DNA of 64,000 bases from contig NZ_CP037423.1 in NCBI RefSeq assembly GCF_007754155.1, forward strand, positions 4,804,865 through 4,868,864, read 5' to 3'. A model generated the notes under the pieces. The model saw only the letters and a program-made list of their open reading frames with translations. It had not been told where the DNA came from and did not search any database. How positions within the stretch are numbered: position 1 is the stretch's first letter; every line of letters starts with the position of its first letter. Source of the stretch: Stieleria neptunia. GTDB taxonomy: Bacteria > Planctomycetota > Planctomycetia > Pirellulales > Pirellulaceae. A program made the position numbers and the translations under genes. Below are positions 58,830-64,000 of the stretch, piece by piece.

Positions 58830-59045
58830 ATGAACGCTGAAAACCAGTCACCCGATCCGTCGTCCCCGGTCACCTCCCAGTCGCCCTGCGTCGACCTGTG
58901 CGCGATCGACGCATCGGAAACCTGTCTGGGCTGTTTCCGCACCCTGGATGAAATTGCCCGCTGGTCCCTGATGACCGAAGATCAAAAGCGAGCCACCAAT
59001 CGACGCTGCCGTGAACGCCGCACCTCAAAAAGCGGAACGGAGTAA
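58830..59045 (+). CDS. DUF1289 domain protein
   Basis: A 71-residue protein with the DUF1289 signature: four cysteines in SPCVDLCAIDASETCLGC followed by FRTLDEIARWSLM. The cysteines suggest a bound metal or iron-sulfur site. The family is widespread with no firm function. Start ATG 58830. It is a single gene. Confidence 0.88.
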   Translation: MNAENQSPDPSSPVTSQSPCVDLCAIDASETCLGCFRTLDEIARWSLMTEDQKRATNRRCRERRTSKSGTE

Positions 59046-59516
59046 TGAAGGCGCGGCCGAGACAGGAGACACGAAAATGGATGACAAGAAAATCGGCAAC
59101 AACGACTGAAGAATCCGGAATCAGATCAACAAAATATTCTTGTCACCCATTTTCTCGTCTGACTTTTTCCGGTTCTTCCGCGAATTTAGTGGCTGCTCTC
59201 GGTTACTCGGGGAAGGTTTTTTGAGGGATGACTGCGATGTCCGATGGTTCTGTTCGGTCTGATGGCGAAGCCAGCTGTAGCGGAGACGGGCTCTGCGGAG
59301 GAGCAACCCGCCTAGGAATCACCTGGTCTGCGATGCGGCGAAGGTGCTTCGTGCCCTCCACCGGCCCGCGTCGCCGGAGGGGCGTTTGAACCGAGCGGTT
59401 GTCGTCCAACACCCATTCGGACATCGCAGCAATGCCTCAAAAAACCTGGGTCCTGAGTGATTAGCCACTAAAATCCACGAAGAACCCTTTTTCCCCGCCC
59501 CCGATTTTACTGCCTC
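59046..59516. other. Intergenic region with an inverted repeat pair
   Basis: No gene is convincing. TTCTTCCGCGAATTTAGTGG plus CT (59173-59194) and AGCCACTAAAATCCACGAAG plus AA (59463-59484) are inverted copies matching at about 17 of 22 positions and enclose 268 bp. The enclosed piece could be a small non-autonomous element; only one copy is in this window. Confidence 0.45.
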
Positions 59517-60290
59517 CTATTTTTCTGCCTTTTCCCCATCCTTCGGCTTCCCATCCCCCGGCTTCCCTGCCCCTGCCTTGATCACCAGCTTAGGCGGCAG
59601 CTCTTTGCCTTCGGGGATGAACTTCATCGAAATCGAATTGACGCAGTGCCGCGTGTTCTTTTCGGTCAGTCGTTCGCCTTTAAAAACGTGTCCGAGGTGA
59701 CCGCCGCAATTGGCGCACAAGATTTCGGTTCGGTAACCATCGGCATCGGTTTCGCGCCGCACCGCGCCTTTGATTTCGTCGTCAAAACTCGGCCAGCCGC
59801 AATGGCTTTCGAACTTGTCGGCGCTACGGTACAGCTGGGCGTTGCACTGGCGACAAATGTACGTGCCGGGGTCCTTCGTCATCGTGTAACCGCCCGGTCC
59901 CGGCGGCTCGGTGCCCTTGTTCAAGATCACGTAGGCGGCATTTCGATCGAGCGCGTTGTACTCCTCGACGAAATCCAACTTCTGCTTCGGCGCCGGTTTA
60001 TCGTTTGGCTCTGTCACGTCTTGTTTTTCCGATTCGGGGGCTTTCTCGCTGGACGCTTTTTCTGGCGACGGTTCGTTCGCGGATTTGTCTGACGACTCGA
60101 CCGTGGACTCCGCCGGTGACGACTCACCGACCAAGACCACCGGTTCGGATGGCTCGGTGGCGACTTGTTGGGATGCTAACGGTGTGTCAACGCAACCACA
60201 CACAAACACCAACAGCCCGGCACCAAACAGCCCGGCACCGCCGGCCGCAGCCATGCCCGTTGATCCGTCGCAACGACCGCGATTCTTCAT
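59517..60290 (-). CDS. msrB: Peptide-methionine (R)-S-oxide reductase, lipoprotein form
   Basis: A 257-residue MsrB that reduces methionine-R-sulfoxide in proteins. The N-terminus has a hydrophobic segment with lipobox-like FVCGC, so it is anchored in the envelope, then a linker rich in Ser, Glu and Lys of about 80 residues. The catalytic domain starts near [12 protein letters not shown] and has zinc cysteines CRQC and [12 protein letters not shown] and the active-site cysteine in [13 protein letters not shown] charged tail follows. ATG 60290 has GGTGA upstream; GTG 60302 overlapping the peptidase stop is the alternative. Confidence 0.9.
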   Translation of the reverse strand: MKNRGRCDGSTGMAAAGGAGLFGAGLLVFVCGCVDTPLASQQVATEPSEPVVLVGESSPAESTVESSDKSANEPSPEKASSEKAPESEKQDVTEPNDKPAPKQKLDFVEEYNALDRNAAYVILNKGTEPPGPGGYTMTKDPGTYICRQCNAQLYRSADKFESHCGWPSFDDEIKGAVRRETDADGYRTEILCANCGGHLGHVFKGERLTEKNTRHCVNSISMKFIPEGKELPPKLVIKAGAGKPGDGKPKDGEKAEK

Positions 60291-60294
60291 ATTT

Positions 60295-61605
60295 TTATTC
60301 ACCGAACAACGTCTCCTTCATGACTCGCCAAAAGTAAAGCATCACTCCCATGATACCCGTCAGGGCCACAAACAGCCAAAGCATAAATGGCCCCAAGATC
60401 GCCAGATTGCCCAGGAACCACCCGTTGACCAGTCGATCCCACCCGAAAACCGACAGCAGCGTTCCGGCACACAGGTACGGACCGAACGGGATTTCCGAGT
60501 TGCGAGTGATGATGAAATAGACCAGAACAATGGCGATCGCGGCAATCGGGGCCAGGAAGAACGACATCACGGCGCCCTGCCAGCCGATGAACGCGCCGAT
60601 CATCGCCATCAGCGTGACGTCGCCAAACCCCATCGCTTCGCGACGCATCGCCAGGCTTCCGACGATCCGGATCGCCCAAACCACGCCGCCACCGACGCCC
60701 AACCCGATCAACGCCGTCAGCAACCCGATCCAGGCGTCTCCCCCGATGCCGAAGACGATTCGAACGCCCACCGCGCCGATCAACCACATCGCCAACAGGG
60801 CTTTCCAGGGGTTGTAGGGCTTGTTGCGGACCAGCGACGCAAAGAAGTATTCGAACGCTTTGAGCGGACCGCGACGCAGTATCACGCGGCGATTGGACAA
60901 CGCAAAACACCACATCGTCCAAATCCCGACGCCCGTCCACCAGCCCGTCGGACCGATCCACTTCGGATCCTCCGCCGGCGCCGGCAAATAAAACGCAATC
61001 GGAACCAACACGCCGTTCAAATCCAGCGCCGGCAGAAAGGACTCGGTCGCCGTCACGCAAGCCACCAGCAACGCGATCAACGTGCCCGGAATCGTGATCT
61101 CGTCGGGAATCGTCTGCTCATCAAAATCGATAAACGTCGCCGCGACCATCAACGAAATCATGATCAGGTGGGACACAAAGACGATCGTCATCCAAGGCTG
61201 AACCCCGGCGATCACCACCGGCACGCGATCCGCCGGCGGCAGCAACATCCCCGTCTGGGTGACGAACCAGTAATACAGCGGGATCCCGATCGCCATCGAC
61301 AATTCGATCAACATCGGCCGGATCCAAAATCCGCTGCCGTGGATCGGTGCTTCGCGACGCAATCCGAACCAACCGATGATCGGTATTCGGTCCGACGGCT
61401 TGCGGGGCGGAGCCGTTTCAGCAGCCGGCACCCAAGGCCCGATCAAACGGGCGTCCCAGGCCAATCGATAAATCGCCCAGTTGGCAAGCACACCGATCGC
61501 GATCCCCGACATGGCAAGCAACACCAATCGCAGTTCGATCGGTAGCGTTATCCAAAATGCGATCAAAGAATCAGTCTCGTGGTGGTGTCCGTTGATCCGG
61601 GGCAC
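60295..61605 (-). CDS. Prepilin peptidase (A24-type)
   Basis: A 436-residue membrane aspartyl protease that would cleave type IV pilin-like leader peptides. The catalytic aspartates are in [13 protein letters not shown] and in the GxGD motif [16 protein letters not shown]. The N-terminal region keeps the spacing of a PilD-type methyltransferase domain ([19 protein letters not shown]), but the usual paired cysteines are absent. A long segment between the aspartate motifs makes it bigger than usual. The start is uncertain: GTG 61605 or TTG 61566. It lies near a DUF1559 protein, which has the substrate motif. Confidence 0.82.
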   Translation of the reverse strand: MPRINGHHHETDSLIAFWITLPIELRLVLLAMSGIAIGVLANWAIYRLAWDARLIGPWVPAAETAPPRKPSDRIPIIGWFGLRREAPIHGSGFWIRPMLIELSMAIGIPLYYWFVTQTGMLLPPADRVPVVIAGVQPWMTIVFVSHLIMISLMVAATFIDFDEQTIPDEITIPGTLIALLVACVTATESFLPALDLNGVLVPIAFYLPAPAEDPKWIGPTGWWTGVGIWTMWCFALSNRRVILRRGPLKAFEYFFASLVRNKPYNPWKALLAMWLIGAVGVRIVFGIGGDAWIGLLTALIGLGVGGGVVWAIRIVGSLAMRREAMGFGDVTLMAMIGAFIGWQGAVMSFFLAPIAAIAIVLVYFIITRNSEIPFGPYLCAGTLLSVFGWDRLVNGWFLGNLAILGPFMLWLFVALTGIMGVMLYFWRVMKETLFGE

Positions 61606-61720
61606 GACGTGTTCGCCGCCGAGGACCGATGGTCTACATTGTTCAACGGATCCGCCCCCGGGTGAACCCCAGTAACCGCAGTGAACCCCAGTCACCACTT
61701 CCTTACCTCTCGTCCGTTCC

Positions 61721-62770
61721 ATGACCGCCCCTGAAACCCTCCGCTTCGAAGACCATCGCCTGATCCTGATCGACCAGACCAAGCTGCCCGGGGAACTGGC
61801 CGAGCTGGTCTGCACGACCGTCCGACAAACCCACGACGCGATCCAACGCCTGGTCGTGCGCGGTGCCCCCGCGATCGGCATCGCCGCCGCCTACGGAGTC
61901 TGTCTGGCCGCCAGTGATTCGGCCGCCAGTGAATCGTCCGATGATTCCCCAGCGGACGAACGATCTCGGTACATCGACGCGATCGACTACTTGGCGACCA
62001 GCCGCCCGACCGCGGTCAATCTGTTCTGGGCCCTCGACCGGATGCGCCACGTCGTCGAATCCACGCCCGTGGAAAAACTCAACGACGCGTTGGTCGCCGA
62101 AGCGAAACGGATTCACGACGAAGACCGCGAAATGTGCCACGCGATCGGACGCAATGGGGCTCCGCTGCTGTCCGAAATCGACACGGTGCTGACCCACTGC
62201 AACGCCGGCGGACTGGCCACGTCGACCTGGGGGACGGCGCTGGCGCCGATCTATCACTTGCACCAAACCGGAAACGCCCCCAAAGTCATCGCCGACGAAA
62301 CGCGTCCGCTGCTGCAAGGCGGACGGCTGACCGCTTGGGAACTCTCCCAAGCCGGCGTCGACGTCACCGTGATCACCGACTCGATGTCGGGGTCCTTGAT
62401 GCGACAAGGCGTGATTCAAGCCGTCATCGTCGGCGCCGATCGGATCACCGCACGAGGCGACGTGGCCAACAAGATCGGAACCTATCCCGTCGCCGTGTTG
62501 GCCCGACATCACGGCATACCGTTCTACGTCGCCGCCCCGACCAACACGTTCGATTTAGAACTCGACTCCGGTGACGACATCCCGATCGAGCAGCGGGGCC
62601 GCGATGAAGTCGCCGCCCCGCACGGGGTCGGCATCGTTCCCGACGCCGCCAACGTGCTCAACCCGGCCTTCGACGTCACCCCCGCCGAACTGGTCACCGC
62701 GATCATCACCCAGCGCGGCGTGATCCATCAACCGACCGCCGAAGCGATCGCAAGACATTTCAATAGCTAG
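61721..62770 (+). CDS. mtnA: Methylthioribose-1-phosphate isomerase
   Basis: A 349-residue enzyme of the methionine salvage pathway that converts 5-methylthioribose 1-phosphate to the 1-phospho-ribulose form. Conserved parts are RGAPAIGIAAAYG, the catalytic cysteine in LTHCNAGGLATSTWGTA and the catalytic aspartate region VGADRITARGDVANKIGTY. Related translation-initiation-factor paralogues lack the cysteine. The TAG stop is the first triplet of a repeat-element end (TAGTGCTTTGTCA). No other mtn gene is next to it. Confidence 0.95.
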   Translation: MTAPETLRFEDHRLILIDQTKLPGELAELVCTTVRQTHDAIQRLVVRGAPAIGIAAAYGVCLAASDSAASESSDDSPADERSRYIDAIDYLATSRPTAVNLFWALDRMRHVVESTPVEKLNDALVAEAKRIHDEDREMCHAIGRNGAPLLSEIDTVLTHCNAGGLATSTWGTALAPIYHLHQTGNAPKVIADETRPLLQGGRLTAWELSQAGVDVTVITDSMSGSLMRQGVIQAVIVGADRITARGDVANKIGTYPVAVLARHHGIPFYVAAPTNTFDLELDSGDDIPIEQRGRDEVAAPHGVGIVPDAANVLNPAFDVTPAELVTAIITQRGVIHQPTAEAIARHFNS

Positions 62771-62918
62771 TGCTTTGTCAGCTTTCAATTTTCGAGCCTG
62801 CGTTTGTCGAGCGGAAAAGGGGTCAGGTACCAAAAACCAAATGGCCCGCAGGGTGCTTCGCATTTTTGGTACCTGACCCCTTTTCCGCGGTACCCTAAGA
62901 ATAAAAGTTGACGAAGCA
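62768..62918. repeat. GGGGTCAGGTACC element, copy 2 with AGTGCTT ends
   Basis: A 151-bp element bounded by TAGTGCTTTGTCAGC and GTTGACGAAGCACT, inverted ends with one mismatch. Its core hairpin has perfect 26-bp arms (62811-62836 and 62863-62888) around a centre starting CCAAATGGCCCGCAG (62837-62862). That centre is the exact reverse complement of the one at 29766-29791. The first triplet is the mtnA stop codon. Confidence 0.93.
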
Positions 62919-62933
62919 CTCGAGCATCGCCCG

Positions 62934-63971
62934 CTATTCCGGCACCGTCACGGATTCGCCGCCGGCTCGCGTGGAGAGGTTCCGCCAGAGTTCCAGATTG
63001 ATCGAATCGGTGATGAACCGCACCGAGCCATCCATCATCGTGACGTTCACGCCGCCCTGGTGGTAACTGCGGCTGGTCACGGCCGCCTGAGTCAGCGCGG
63101 TCGTGTCCTTGCCTTCGCGAATGTTCGTGAAATCGACATCGAACTCACGTCCGCTGACCTCGCAGATCACTTTGCGGTTGGGCGAGAACGTCGTGGTGAA
63201 TCCCGATTGGTGCACGCGTCCGTCGACCCATTCGGTGTGGCCGGTGTCGGTTTTCAAGCTGCCGCCCAAGGAGCAGATCTCCGCCGGCTCCCGTGGCGTC
63301 GGGATCGTTCCGTCGATTTCCACGTCACGATAATAGGCCGTTCTGGCTTTGACTTCGCCGAACCCGAGCGTGTTACTGAGCCCATCCAACACATCGCGGA
63401 ATCGCGACACACGGCCGGCGACAAAGGATCCGGGACCGGTTTCATTTGTGTTGGGATTCAGCACAAACCAGGGCCCGGCGTTGTAGCCGTAGCTGAGCGG
63501 ATAGTGATACGGATTGCCGTCGTCGTCGTTGCGTTCAAAGTCGTTGACGTCGCTGGGGCACAAGTAAACCGGCACGCGAAAACTGGACACCTTGATCGAT
63601 TCGCCGTCCACCGTGATCCGGGCTGCCCCGTAACCGGCACTGAAATCGATCGCCGACGCCAACGCGACGTTTTCGACGTACGGCAAAATCCTCGCTTGAG
63701 TCGACCAGCCGTCGCCGGTCATCGCCGGGCGGGTCCAGGCCGGGGGCAGACGCTTGGTGGCCGATTCGTAATTGTGAACCGCCAAAATCATCTGCTTCAT
63801 GTTGTTGGTGCAACTCATCCGCCGCGCCGCTTCGCGAGCCGCTTGGACGGCCGGTAACAACAACCCGACCAAAATACCGATGATCGCGATCACGACCAGC
63901 AACTCGACCAAGGTGAAGGCGCTTCGTCGCGGCGGCGTCGCAGTCGGCATGGAACGGAACTCGGTAGGCAT
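62934..63971 (-). CDS. DUF1559 pseudopilin-like protein
   Basis: A 345-residue member of the DUF1559 family with a type IV pilin-like N-terminus. RRSAFTLVELLVVIAIIG (about residues 15-32) has the cleavage site before Phe, the glutamate at +5 and a hydrophobic helix; the residue before the site is Ala, not the usual Gly. Then LLLPAVQAAREAARRMSC and the C-terminal GGVNVTMMDGSVRFI are family hallmarks. The protein is exported and probably processed by a prepilin peptidase such as that at 60295-61605. GAGGAG lies upstream of ATG 63971; ATG 63950 is the alternative. Confidence 0.9.
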   Translation of the reverse strand: MPTEFRSMPTATPPRRSAFTLVELLVVIAIIGILVGLLLPAVQAAREAARRMSCTNNMKQMILAVHNYESATKRLPPAWTRPAMTGDGWSTQARILPYVENVALASAIDFSAGYGAARITVDGESIKVSSFRVPVYLCPSDVNDFERNDDDGNPYHYPLSYGYNAGPWFVLNPNTNETGPGSFVAGRVSRFRDVLDGLSNTLGFGEVKARTAYYRDVEIDGTIPTPREPAEICSLGGSLKTDTGHTEWVDGRVHQSGFTTTFSPNRKVICEVSGREFDVDFTNIREGKDTTALTQAAVTSRSYHQGGVNVTMMDGSVRFITDSINLELWRNLSTRAGGESVTVPE

Positions 63972-64000
63972 GATGGAGGATCTCCTCGGATCGGGTCCGC

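Overview
The window is a GC-rich piece of a planctomycete chromosome, most likely from the Pirellulaceae (Rhodopirellula/Rubripirellula/Stieleria-like). The evidence is the set of lineage-typical families: a DUF1559 pseudopilin-like protein, a DUF1549/DUF1553 plus DUF1501 pair with an EF-hand lipoprotein, a LEPR-XLL/GEVED/FG-GAP surface protein with a dockerin-like tail, a BBP7-like barrel, DUF1080-like and BON proteins, and many Tat-type signals. I see no rRNA, tRNA or CRISPR array. The 46 protein genes listed cover most of the sequence.

Layout. 1-6.3 kb: an accessory block with a REP-associated tyrosine transposase gene and a large secreted repeat protein gene, separated and flanked by three tandem arrays that share the core GGGGTCTGTCCCC. 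6.3-9.8 kb: a DegT-type aminotransferase and a TPR/O-GlcNAc-transferase-like protein. 10.2-11.7 kb: an intact IS4-type insertion sequence that has split a palindromic repeat. 11.9-13.3 kb: a Tat-exported putative deacetylase. 13.3-20.5 kb: a translationally coupled four-gene minus-strand operon (large envelope protein, ABC ATPase, ABC-2 permease, HEAT-repeat protein). 20.7-25.5 kb: the DUF1549/DUF1501/EF-hand surface operon. 25.6-33.5 kb: central metabolism (icd, gpmI, a divergent pgi, trpA) and a BON protein. 34-44 kb: a lipoprotein, a serine hydrolase, psd, an esterase, a sugar isomerase, a two-component system and a VWA protein. 44-53.6 kb: an Hsp70-like protein, two tandem TIM-barrel isomerases, coaD, a class V aminotransferase, an LptF/G-like permease coupled to a glycosyltransferase. 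53.7-64 kb: a BBP7-like barrel, tadA, VanZ, a channel-like protein, DUF1289, msrB, a prepilin peptidase, mtnA and a DUF1559 protein.

The most unusual content is non-coding. At least six families of palindromic or tandem repeats sit between genes. Some overlap gene ends and supply stop codons (mtnA, psd, the response regulator). One hairpin occurs twice with its 26-bp centre inverted. A modular element with GTTAGCGG ends occurs in short and long forms. The transposase next to GGGGTCTGTCCCC arrays is the best candidate for an active repeat-spreading system. Functional names come from motif and family recognition in the translated sequence only; no database search was possible.
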